From the NCBI RefSeq assembly GCF_014641855.1, contig NZ_BMII01000004.1:123060-187059 (forward strand): a stretch of DNA of 64,000 nt, read 5' to 3'. A program made the translations under genes and the position numbers. The stretch is from Shewanella inventionis. GTDB taxonomy: Bacteria > Pseudomonadota > Gammaproteobacteria > Enterobacterales > Shewanellaceae. Shown here one piece after another: positions 1-8,245 of this stretch. The notes under the pieces were generated by a model. That model worked only from the letters and a program-made list of their open reading frames with translations, was not told the DNA's origin and did not search any database. Position 1 is the stretch's first letter. The number at the start of each line of letters is the position of its first letter.

Positions 1-381
1 AAAACCATCTTCAACCACTTCAGTAAATCGAGTAGAGGGTGAAAACAGAGATTTAACTTGTGAGCGTTCTACACCCGGAATAAAAAATAATTGATCGTGC
101 ACATTTTTTAGCGCATCAAAAAATACCGGGTTAAATATGTTGCCACTCGTATCTTCAACAGCAACCATAATGCTGTTTGCACCACCAAAGTCTTTTTGAT
201 GTTTAGTGTAGGTTTTCATATACGAATGGTTGAGCGGAATATTTTTGCTAAAAGCCGCGTCCATTTTTAATTGGCTGGCTTGGTACCCTAAAAATAAAGT
301 AATAAAAATAAACGAAAGAATGACCCATTTCCGATTTCGGAATAAATGAGATTCAAATCCATTGACCAGTTTTTCTAACAT
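1..381 (-). CDS. RND/MMPL-family exporter, N-terminal part (cut by window start)
   Basis: Partial gene: the reading frame is open from an ATG at 381 down to base 1 (127 codons). The N-terminus has a short basic segment (RNRK) followed by one hydrophobic helix (about residues 20-35, VILSFIFITLFLGYQA) and then a soluble porter-type stretch beginning DAAFSKNIPLNHSYMKTY. This is the usual start of RND-superfamily MMPL exporters with an inner-membrane anchor and a periplasmic loop. It follows the YCF48-like gene by 49 bp on the same strand and is probably the last known member of the DUF1302-DUF1329-YCF48 operon, a neighbourhood in which such exporters recur. The substrate cannot be told from the sequence; lipid or other hydrophobic cargo is only an inference from the company it keeps. 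Confidence 0.8.
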   Translation of the reverse strand, partial: MLEKLVNGFESHLFRNRKWVILSFIFITLFLGYQASQLKMDAAFSKNIPLNHSYMKTYTKHQKDFGGANSIMVAVEDTSGNIFNPVFFDALKNVHDQLFFIPGVERSQVKSLFSPSTRFTEVVEDGF

Positions 382-430
382 CTTTTCGGCCCTATTATTG
401 TTGTTTTAATTATCCAATTTAACCTTTCGG

Positions 431-1441
431 TTAATTAAGCTGGAACAGTCCTTTAGAACCGGCAAACCATAATTGGCCTTCACTGTCCTTTGCTATTGCA
501 ACGATGTTTTCACCTTGGCGACGCGTGACCATTTCAGCTTGGGTGCCCTCTACCGACAAGACTATCCCAGCGTTACCCACAAGATATAATTCATTATTTG
601 CAGTGACAAGTGCACCATTAATGGACGACTCGACAGGTAATTCAACCTGTTGCCACTGAGACAAACTCAAATCAGATTTAAACACATGACCACGCAACCC
701 CATAACATAAATGCTGTCATTTACCTGTATGGCATTGAACATTGACCCATCATAATCAAAATCAACTTTTGTGAAGGTGTGTCCATTATCATCCGATACC
801 GCAACCATACCTAACTCACCGACTAATAATAATCGTTGATCGGCTAAACGAATTAAACGATTAAAATGTGGTAATAACGCTGAGCGCTCAGACAAATACA
901 AAGATTCATCTTCGGCTTTTAATTCATTTAAATAGGCAATATCTTCTTCAAATAATAATTCTTGATGAAATTCATCTTGCCAAGTTTTACCACCGTCAGC
1001 GGTTCGATAAAACAGGCCATAAGCGCCAACAGCAATACCATCATTAGGGGTATAAAAACGCACATCTAAAAAGGGCTTTTCAATCTTGACTGATTGCATC
1101 TGCACAGACCAGGTTTCACCACCGTCATTGGTATGAATAATCGTTGCATCATGCCCTACGGCCCACCCTTTCATCTCATCGAAAAAGAAGACTTTGGTTA
1201 ATTGAGTTAACACAGGAGTAGCAACTTGCTGCCATTGACCATTTTTGAGCAATAGCACATTACCACGTTGCCCTACGGCAACCAGGCGATCACCCGCATT
1301 GGCAATATCAAGTAATAAAGAGGATTGAGCTAAAGGCTGAATTTGAACAGTTAATGGGTCGAGTTGGGCATCTACTGAAGCAGTATATAAACATGCACTA
1401 ATCCCAATCGCCACTGCACTGCGAAGCATGCTAAACGTCAT
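431..1441 (-). CDS. YCF48-like / BNR-repeat beta-propeller protein, exported
   Basis: A 336-residue protein with an N-terminal signal peptide (residues 1-25, ending SVDAQ) and repeated blade-like segments of the type GWAVGHDATIIHTNDGGETW, GIAVGAYGLFYRTADGGKTW and GELGMVAVSDDNGHTF. The DGGxTW signature is that of BNR/YCF48 propellers related to photosystem II assembly factor HCF136. In proteobacteria such proteins are periplasmic and sit beside RND exporters and DUF1329/DUF1302 genes, as here; a scaffolding or assembly role is inferred. The start ATG at 1441 has an AAGGA ribosome site about 8 nt upstream. A strong GC-rich hairpin lies between this gene and the preceding DUF1329 gene and may trim its expression. 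Confidence 0.82.
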   Translation of the reverse strand: MTFSMLRSAVAIGISACLYTASVDAQLDPLTVQIQPLAQSSLLLDIANAGDRLVAVGQRGNVLLLKNGQWQQVATPVLTQLTKVFFFDEMKGWAVGHDATIIHTNDGGETWSVQMQSVKIEKPFLDVRFYTPNDGIAVGAYGLFYRTADGGKTWQDEFHQELLFEEDIAYLNELKAEDESLYLSERSALLPHFNRLIRLADQRLLLVGELGMVAVSDDNGHTFTKVDFDYDGSMFNAIQVNDSIYVMGLRGHVFKSDLSLSQWQQVELPVESSINGALVTANNELYLVGNAGIVLSVEGTQAEMVTRRQGENIVAIAKDSEGQLWFAGSKGLFQLN

Positions 1442-1462
1442 ACAAACTTCCTTAACAATGAA

Positions 1463-1479
1463 GGGGCGCTTGGCGCCCC
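1463..1479 (-). terminator. GC-rich hairpin between DUF1329 and YCF48-like genes (attenuator or mRNA processing hairpin)
   Basis: Perfect 7-bp stem GGGGCGC / GCGCCCC with a 3-nt loop. On the minus strand it is followed by TTCATTGTT rather than a clean T run, so it looks like a weak terminator or a 3'-end stabiliser inside the operon. The ribosome site of the next gene begins just after it. Confidence 0.5.
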
Positions 1480-1493
1480 TATTTTATGGCTAA

Positions 1494-2858
1494 TTAACGA
1501 ATACCAGCGCGTCTTAATGCATCTGGTGTAAAGTTAGATTCAGAAAGAGAAGCATCAAAGTTATACATGCGACCTTCGTTATCTAACCCCATTGCCAAGT
1601 AGCGACGAGATTGCAAGTCATGGAATACTTCTAACGTACTCCAATTTGTTAATGCATCGTAATAGTTAATAGAATGAGCCACACCGACACGATACAACTC
1701 ATCACGGTTGTCATACATATCAGTTAAGGCAATTTGCCATGAATCTTCATCGATATAGAAAACACGCGATTTATAGATATGGCGCATGCCGTCTTTCAAC
1801 GTTGCTTTCACTTCCCATACACGATGTTTCTCGTAACGCGCAAATTCAGGATTAATATGACCAGGTTTTAAAATTTGTTCATATTTTAATTTGTCTGAAT
1901 GTAGCTTGTAGTCATTGTAAGGAATATAAATTTCTTTTTTACCAACAAGTTCCCAGTTGTAACGTGAAGGAGAACCGTTGAACATATCGAAATCGTCTGT
2001 GGTTCTTAGGCCATCAGACACTGTGCCTGGTGTATCAAATGCCACATTAGGCGCTTTACGTACGCGACGTTGCCCAGTGTTATAAGTCCATGCTTGACGA
2101 GGCAATGCCTCTTGGTCCATGGTTTCTTTAACTAATAACGCGGTACCTGCTAAACGGGCTGGCTGAGTCACAACTTGCTTAAAGTAAAACAAGGTGTTGG
2201 TTTCTTTTAGCTTGTCTAATGTAATTTCAGGGCGAGTATACTCAAAGCGAATTTCTTCAGCATTTTCAACTAAGGTGTATGAGCCTGTTGAAGTTGGAGC
2301 CGCTTGGCTACGATATGTTTCTACATCCACACCACGATAGCGAAGAATATGATTCCAAATCACTTCTAAACCATTTGCAGGAATAGGAAAAGGTACCCCA
2401 ATAGTCGCACCAGAAATACCATTACCTTGAGAAACTAGTTCTGCGCTAACAGCATTTTTCTTTGTTGCATCATAAACATACTGAGGAACAGATGCACTGC
2501 GACGTGTTTGATACACATTCATTTGGTACGAATCAGGATACAACTCAAACAGTTTGTTTTGTCCTGGAGTTAAAAATTCAGCATATTGAGCTTTATTGGC
2601 ATTTGTGATGGTAAATAATATTTTATCATCAGGAAAAGGATCTGGGTGATGCATCCCCTTAGTATAACCCGCAACAGGCTGAGTAATACCACCATCCCAA
2701 GCAGGAATTGAACCATCTGCATTAGCCGCTTTATCACCGCCTAATGGCGTTAAAGTTGTGCCCAATTTGTCAGCGTCAGCTTGTGATACTTTCGCCAGCG
2801 CAGCAGGTGCACCGAGTGCCATAATCACTGCTGCCGATAATATCGTCAGTTTCTTCAT
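1494..2858 (-). CDS. DUF1329 outer-membrane lipoprotein-sorting-like protein
   Basis: A 454-residue protein with a signal peptide (residues 1-22, ending ALAKVSQ). The body matches what I know of the DUF1329 family: early LTPLGGDKAANADGSIPAWDGGI, later a long beta-rich part with RAWTYNTGQRRVRKAP and YDNRDELYRVGVAHSINYYD. The family is thought to have a LolA/LolB-like fold that could hold a lipid in the periplasm; no enzyme activity is known. It starts 13 bp after the DUF1302 gene with an AGGA ribosome site 7 nt before the ATG, so the two are one transcript. The pair DUF1302-DUF1329 is strongly conserved in proteobacteria and is usually found with an RND exporter, here also present. Confidence 0.88.
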   Translation of the reverse strand: MKKLTILSAAVIMALGAPAALAKVSQADADKLGTTLTPLGGDKAANADGSIPAWDGGITQPVAGYTKGMHHPDPFPDDKILFTITNANKAQYAEFLTPGQNKLFELYPDSYQMNVYQTRRSASVPQYVYDATKKNAVSAELVSQGNGISGATIGVPFPIPANGLEVIWNHILRYRGVDVETYRSQAAPTSTGSYTLVENAEEIRFEYTRPEITLDKLKETNTLFYFKQVVTQPARLAGTALLVKETMDQEALPRQAWTYNTGQRRVRKAPNVAFDTPGTVSDGLRTTDDFDMFNGSPSRYNWELVGKKEIYIPYNDYKLHSDKLKYEQILKPGHINPEFARYEKHRVWEVKATLKDGMRHIYKSRVFYIDEDSWQIALTDMYDNRDELYRVGVAHSINYYDALTNWSTLEVFHDLQSRRYLAMGLDNEGRMYNFDASLSESNFTPDALRRAGIR

Positions 2859-2871
2859 TATAATTATCCTT

Positions 2872-4920
2872 TTAAATCGAATACTTGACGTTGAAAGAGA
2901 TATAATCTCTGTCTGTCATCGCATTAGTTGTTCCTACACCACCAAAGAAGTTGTTGTAAGAAAGATCCGCTCCCCAACGACTCTGATAATCAAAGTTTAG
3001 ACCCACAGCAACAGATTTTCTGCCTTCTGTGAATAAGAACATTGGATCAGGTGTTATACCATCAACGTCGTGCGAGAAAATCACGCGAGGAGACATGTTT
3101 ACCCCAGCAAACACGTTATTAAAGTCGGCTTTAGCGACTAAACGGTAACCCCAAGCAAAATCGGTTGGGAATGGATTGGTTTCTGGACCGTTGTGTAATG
3201 CTTCAATGATACCTGGCATATCTGGATTACCACCAGAACGCGCAGTACCAGGACCACTTAAACGTAACTCATCAAAACCTGGCATATCATGGATCCATAC
3301 ACCGCCAACTTCAGCGAGCATGGTCAAATTATCTAAGCCAAGTGTTGGGCCAAATAAATGTGTGAATGTCATCTGAGCCTGAGTAGTATCTCGGGTGATA
3401 TAACCGTCAACGGTTTCACCTGGATCATACACATCCATTTGTGAGATGCCATCTAAATCAGGACGTAGACCGGCGTTTGCCAACTGTTGAGGCATTGCAG
3501 CCAACAGTAATTCTACATCATCAATTTGTAACGGTTCATCAACACGGTGGGCAATCTCACCCGCTACTGAAGTTTCACCAACAAGCGTGTTAAAACTAAA
3601 TCCATACAATTGAATATCTTCAGGATACACAATCTGAGCTTTAGTAAATGTTTCCATGCTAAGAAGTAAATCACGATCGATTTCACCACCGCTAGCGGCT
3701 AAACGTCCATAATCGCGACCGATAGCTTCTGCTGTAAAGTTAGACGCGGTACCACTGATGATAGGGCGACGACTGTGGTAGTTCATGTAGTATAAACCAA
3801 ACTCTGTCTCGCCAAGCTCTGGTGAGTAATAGCCTAATTTAACACCAAACTGTCCATCATCACTTGGAGCTGCATCATCTTGAACCAGGGCCACTTTAGT
3901 TGAATATGCGGTCATATATGCAGCATATGCAGCATTAAAGCCTGTAGCGGCTGCAGCTTCATACAAACGTGAATATTCAGAAATTAAAAAGTCCTGATTG
4001 ATGTCTGGATTAGAGTTAAAGCCTAACTGTGCGTTTTGGTCATAGCCACCAAAACCTGCAAAATCGTTGGTCGCAAAATTAGAACCTGGTGTAGGAACCC
4101 AAATACCTTGCCATTCATATTGATAAAAAGCTTCAACGTTAAGGTTTTCTGTTAGCCCTAAAGAAGCCCATACCATACCTTGAGGACGGAACGCTTCTTT
4201 AAGCTCTGAACCTGGCGCGTTTAGGATGTTAAGATCCACGGCGTTAATTTCAGAGATACCATGTGAAATGAGTGCGCTTTCACCCCATGAAACAACCTGA
4301 CTACCCACACGAACACTCAGCGGGTTGGCACCGTCATTTAAATCCCAGTTACCATAAACAAATGCATCAAGTAAGCGAATGTCTTTACATTGCACTTCTG
4401 ATGCTTGGCTGTCTTCACAAGGGTCAAATTCTTTACCTGTTAATGGGTCATTAAAATCATAATCGCCATCATTTAATTTGCGATCATAAAAATACATACC
4501 ACGTAAGAACAAACCATAGTTTTCGTACTTAAGTGATAGCTCATGCAATCCTTTAACGATTTCAGAAGTGGTATCGCCTTTAGCATAAAGCAAATTACTT
4601 AAATCGTTGTTGCTTGAATATGAGCCTGATTGCGCCCAAATTTCAGCTGATGTGTACTTGGTTGAGCCAAAAGCTCCACCAAAAGCGGAATATCCAGACC
4701 AATCAAATTGCGGTTGGTTAACTTTACCAATTTGACCAGACCAGTCGCGGTCAGAAACACGCCAACTTGCACCCGCGGTCCATGTTGAGTCAAATGTGCC
4801 TTGCACATCACCCCAATCAAACGAAACCGCAGAGGCTGAAGTGCTCATGCCCAAAGTTAATGCCGACACCACCCCCAAAGCGAGAGCCGACTTGTTAAAT
4901 CTTTTCTTAACAATATTCAT
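2872..4920 (-). CDS. DUF1302 outer-membrane beta-barrel-like protein
   Basis: A 682-residue protein with a signal peptide (about residues 1-31, ASALALG...TSASAVSFDW) and many alternating aromatic/polar strands ending in a C-terminal Phe/Tyr-rich strand (DYISFNVKYSI), as expected for an outer-membrane barrel. The sequence has the DUF1302 hallmarks, for example the SHGISEINAVDLN, FRPQGMVWASLGL and FYQYEW segments. It heads the operon with DUF1329, the YCF48-like protein and the RND protein; the likely picture is an outer-membrane partner for export or uptake of hydrophobic compounds, but that is inference. The ATG at 4920 has GGAG 10 nt upstream. Confidence 0.88.
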   Translation of the reverse strand: MNIVKKRFNKSALALGVVSALTLGMSTSASAVSFDWGDVQGTFDSTWTAGASWRVSDRDWSGQIGKVNQPQFDWSGYSAFGGAFGSTKYTSAEIWAQSGSYSSNNDLSNLLYAKGDTTSEIVKGLHELSLKYENYGLFLRGMYFYDRKLNDGDYDFNDPLTGKEFDPCEDSQASEVQCKDIRLLDAFVYGNWDLNDGANPLSVRVGSQVVSWGESALISHGISEINAVDLNILNAPGSELKEAFRPQGMVWASLGLTENLNVEAFYQYEWQGIWVPTPGSNFATNDFAGFGGYDQNAQLGFNSNPDINQDFLISEYSRLYEAAAATGFNAAYAAYMTAYSTKVALVQDDAAPSDDGQFGVKLGYYSPELGETEFGLYYMNYHSRRPIISGTASNFTAEAIGRDYGRLAASGGEIDRDLLLSMETFTKAQIVYPEDIQLYGFSFNTLVGETSVAGEIAHRVDEPLQIDDVELLLAAMPQQLANAGLRPDLDGISQMDVYDPGETVDGYITRDTTQAQMTFTHLFGPTLGLDNLTMLAEVGGVWIHDMPGFDELRLSGPGTARSGGNPDMPGIIEALHNGPETNPFPTDFAWGYRLVAKADFNNVFAGVNMSPRVIFSHDVDGITPDPMFLFTEGRKSVAVGLNFDYQSRWGADLSYNNFFGGVGTTNAMTDRDYISFNVKYSI

Positions 4921-5236
4921 TTTAGTTCATCTCCGTAACCTGTTGGATTAGTTGTTATAGGAATTGAAACCAACATCTTGTTAGCCCACAGGCAACACCA
5001 TTGTTACAGCATTTAGCGATGTTGAGCAAGGTCAAAAAAAAGAAAATGTTTAAGAAAATTAACGATGTTTAGCCAAAAAAAACAGAAATAAGCACCGGAA
5101 TATTTGAATTGAGAAAATCATCATTTTTACAAAGAATGAACAGTCAGCGAAAAAAGTTTATTTTCATACACTTAGAAAAAAACAAAATATTAACCAACCC
5201 ATAACAGGAATCAATCAAGCGTTTGGAGTATATGCT
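4921..5236. other. 316-bp intergenic region upstream of the DUF1302 operon
   Basis: AT-rich, with no open frame that looks coding. It should carry the promoter of the DUF1302 operon on the minus strand. A TTGACC hexamer near 5030 on that strand has no well-spaced -10 that I trust. No operator palindrome was recognised. Confidence 0.5.
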
Positions 5237-5452
5237 CTATAATTTATTAAGGGATTTGAAGCTACCATCATTATTTAACACCAATTTAAACTTTCCTCGG
5301 ATCCCTTGAGGAGTTAAAAAAGGCCTAAAGTACTTACCATTAATGTGCAGTACTCTTCCTTGGTCATCACGTACTTCAACTTTTTCTGCAAGCCCTTGGT
5401 AGTAAGGTAAAAAAGCATCGTAGCTGACCTGCAATGAAAAATGTAATTCCAT
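5237..5452 (-). CDS. DUF2835 family small protein
   Basis: A 71-residue protein beginning MELHFSLQVSYDAFLPYYQG. I chose the ATG at 5452 because it has GGAGAA 5 nt upstream and matches the usual DUF2835 length (about 70); a longer frame up to 5482 would run through the terminator in front of the gene. The family is of unknown function, is found next to pepN in Shewanella-like bacteria, and has a compact alpha/beta make-up with a GKYFRPF motif. Expression probably depends on read-through past the pepN terminator, because only 13 bp separate the T-run and the ATG. Confidence 0.82.
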   Translation of the reverse strand: MELHFSLQVSYDAFLPYYQGLAEKVEVRDDQGRVLHINGKYFRPFLTPQGIRGKFKLVLNNDGSFKSLNKL

Positions 5453-5464
5453 CAATTTCTCCAC

Positions 5465-5488
5465 AAAAAAAAGGAGAGTCACCTCTCC
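5465..5488 (-). terminator. Rho-independent terminator after pepN, directly before DUF2835
   Basis: Stem GGAGAG / CTCTCC with a 4-nt loop, followed on the minus strand by eight T residues. It lies 56 bp after the pepN stop and ends 13 bp before the DUF2835 ATG. Confidence 0.75.
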
Positions 5489-5543
5489 TTATTTAGTCAC
5501 AGCATTGCCAAATTTATTCTGGATAAATGGCTATTCAACATGG

Positions 5544-8105
5544 CTATTCAAGCAAAGATTTTGTCACTTTTTCGTATAAATCTTTCGATAGATCCGGTAG
5601 TTCTTTAAGCTCTTTCAAACACTGCTTCATTAATTCCTGTCGTGAGGCATCAAATTTAGCAAATTGGATCAGCGGAGTAATCATTCTCGAAGCGACTTGA
5701 GGATTGCTTTTATTCAGCTTAATTAGAATTTTAGTCAAATAGCGATACCCTTCTCCATCAGCTCGATGAAATTGATAAGTATTTGCACCGGCAAATGCAC
5801 CAATTAATGAGCGTACCCGGTTAGGGTTAGAGAAACTAAAACTACTGTGTTTAGTCAACAGCTTAATGTTATCAATCACATTGTCATGATTGATCAATGC
5901 TTGTAACGTTAGCCATTTGTCCATTACCAATGGAGTCGAATGCCATTTCGATTCAAAATCACTTAACAGTTGTGGCAAAATGCTTAATTGAGCCGTTGCT
6001 GCGGCTTTAAGCGCTCCCAAACAATCTGTCATATTTTGCGCTGAGTAATATTGTTTTTCGACTAAACTTTCGTGCATATCTGACACTTGGCACAATAAAC
6101 ACAAGGCGATATTTTTAAATGCACGGGCGCCAGCATTATCAAGAGGATTCAACTGACGGTATTGTGCTAATAACTCATCTTCACAAGCCGTTGCTAACTC
6201 TTCTACAACAAATTCTCTCGCTTTTGCTAGCGCATCTAAATCAACGTGATCAACCTGCTCAATAAGTGCTGATGCAGAAGGAATAGACAGAATTTCAGCC
6301 ACAAGTGCCTGATCCACTTTATCGTCTAAAATAATGCCTCTAAACGCTTCAATAACACGGCTGTCTACTGTCATCACCTGTTGATATTGTAGATGAGATA
6401 TATTGGTCCAAATCGTTTGGCTCACTAATTGAACTGACGCTTCCCAACGAGCCACTTCACTAGAAGCATGTCGCATTAAATGCACCAATTGATCAATTGA
6501 AAAATCATAAACTAATTTAACCGGTGCAGAGAAGTCTTGTAATAAAGAAGGTGTGGGTGCACTGTTAAGGCCATCAAACACAAATGTCTGGCTAGCCTTA
6601 GTGACATCTAATACTTTATTAACAATTGACGTACCGGTATTGTCAATAAGCTCAACACTAAACGGAATGTGTAAAGTTTGACCTTTTAAGCCTTTAGATA
6701 CAACTTGCTGGCTAATGGTTAAATGATATTCGCCGCTATTTTTATCAAATTTATCTGTTACTGTCACGACAGGTGTACCAGCCTGACTGTACCATCGACG
6801 GAATAAGGTTAAATCTTTACCGCTGGCGTCTTGCATCGCATTAACAAAATCATCACAGGTTACTGCTTGGCCATCGTGGCGTTCAAAATAACACTTCATC
6901 CCGGCCTGAAACCCTGCTTCACCCAAAATGGTGTGCATCATACGAATAACTTCTGCCCCTTTATCGTAAACAGTAACCGTATAGAAGTTGTTCATTTCTA
7001 TGACACTTTCAGGGCGAATTGGATGCGACATAGGCCCAGCATCTTCAGCAAATTGCTGGTTTTTCATTACACGAATAGCTTGAATGCGGTTAACCGCTCG
7101 AGAGCCCACATCAGAGCTAAACTCTTGATCGCGAAAAACAGTTAAACCCTCTTTTAGACTCAATTGAAACCAATCACGGCAAGTAACTCGGTTGCCGGTC
7201 CAATTATGAAAATATTCATGACCTACAACTGATTCAATACCGTGGTAATCATCATCGGTCGCACTGGCTTTGTCAGCTAAAACATACTTAGTATTAAAGA
7301 CATTTAAGCCTTTATTTTCCATCGCACCCATATTGAAAAAGTCGACTGCAACAATCATATAAATATCTAAGTCGTATTCTAGGCCAAAGCGGGTTTCATC
7401 CCACTTCATTGATTTTTTCAATGAGGCCATAGCATGATCGGCTTTATGTAGGTTGCCTTTATCAACAAATACTTGCAGTTTAACTTCACGGCCAGATTGG
7501 GTTGTAAAACTGTCATTTAACACATCAAAATCACCCGCAACAAGGGCAAATAAATAACAAGGTTTCGGGAATGGGTCATGCCATTTAACGAAATGTCGAC
7601 CAGAGCGAGGCATTTCGCCTTTATCGATTAAATTACCGTTACTTAATAAAAATGGAAATGCGGCTTTATCGGCTTCGATGCGCACGGTATAAATGGCAAG
7701 TACATCTGGGCGATCTAAAAAATAGGTAATGCGACGAAAGCCTTCTGCTTCGCACTGTGTGCAATACGCACCATCTGACATATACAAACCTTCAAGGCTC
7801 GAATTAGCTTCTGGATCCAATAAGGTGATTACTTCTAGCTCAAATTCAGATAATTCGGTATGAATAAATAATTGGTTATCATGTTGACGATAGTTTGCCG
7901 ACACGCCGTTTAACTTTACCGAGCTTAATGAAACTTGCTCACCGTCTAACACCAAATCATGCTGATGCTCACCATTGCGAACCACCTTACTGGTGGCTGT
8001 CACTTTGGTGTTTTTACCATCTAAAATAACATTGAGATCAACATGAGTAATAGTGAATGCAGGCTTGGCATAATCTTTTAAGTGTTTTTCTTGTGCTTGG
8101 CTCAT
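5544..8105 (-). CDS. pepN: Aminopeptidase N (M1 family)
   Basis: An 853-residue zinc metallopeptidase that removes N-terminal residues from peptides in the cytoplasm. The M1 signatures are present: substrate-recognition motif GAMEN at about residues 260-264, zinc site HEYFH (His296, His300) with the third ligand Glu319 in LKEGLTVFRDQEF, and a C-terminal helical domain to the end. I moved the start from the longest frame (8150) to the ATG at 8105 (MSQAQEKHLKDY), which has AAGGATCC just upstream and matches the family's N-terminus. The gene is followed by a terminator and DUF2835, and preceded by the prc terminator, so it is probably its own unit. Confidence 0.97.
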   Translation of the reverse strand: MSQAQEKHLKDYAKPAFTITHVDLNVILDGKNTKVTATSKVVRNGEHQHDLVLDGEQVSLSSVKLNGVSANYRQHDNQLFIHTELSEFELEVITLLDPEANSSLEGLYMSDGAYCTQCEAEGFRRITYFLDRPDVLAIYTVRIEADKAAFPFLLSNGNLIDKGEMPRSGRHFVKWHDPFPKPCYLFALVAGDFDVLNDSFTTQSGREVKLQVFVDKGNLHKADHAMASLKKSMKWDETRFGLEYDLDIYMIVAVDFFNMGAMENKGLNVFNTKYVLADKASATDDDYHGIESVVGHEYFHNWTGNRVTCRDWFQLSLKEGLTVFRDQEFSSDVGSRAVNRIQAIRVMKNQQFAEDAGPMSHPIRPESVIEMNNFYTVTVYDKGAEVIRMMHTILGEAGFQAGMKCYFERHDGQAVTCDDFVNAMQDASGKDLTLFRRWYSQAGTPVVTVTDKFDKNSGEYHLTISQQVVSKGLKGQTLHIPFSVELIDNTGTSIVNKVLDVTKASQTFVFDGLNSAPTPSLLQDFSAPVKLVYDFSIDQLVHLMRHASSEVARWEASVQLVSQTIWTNISHLQYQQVMTVDSRVIEAFRGIILDDKVDQALVAEILSIPSASALIEQVDHVDLDALAKAREFVVEELATACEDELLAQYRQLNPLDNAGARAFKNIALCLLCQVSDMHESLVEKQYYSAQNMTDCLGALKAAATAQLSILPQLLSDFESKWHSTPLVMDKWLTLQALINHDNVIDNIKLLTKHSSFSFSNPNRVRSLIGAFAGANTYQFHRADGEGYRYLTKILIKLNKSNPQVASRMITPLIQFAKFDASRQELMKQCLKELKELPDLSKDLYEKVTKSLLE

Positions 8106-8202
8106 ACTGGATCCTTTTAAACAAACGCATTGATATTCTATGTTTTTCACAAGTGTGCAGATTGCCTACAAAATTGTGCTACTTAATAAAAAAATAATTA
8201 AG

Positions 8203-8228
8203 AAAAAACGCGCATTAAGCGCGTTTTT
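8203..8228 (-). terminator. Rho-independent terminator after prc
   Basis: Symmetrical hairpin with stem AAAAACGCGC / GCGCGTTTTT and loop ATTAA. It lies 17 bp after the prc stop on the minus strand, and the A/T flanks would let it act in both directions. Confidence 0.85.
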
Positions 8229-8245
8229 ATCGTGTACGAAAATAC

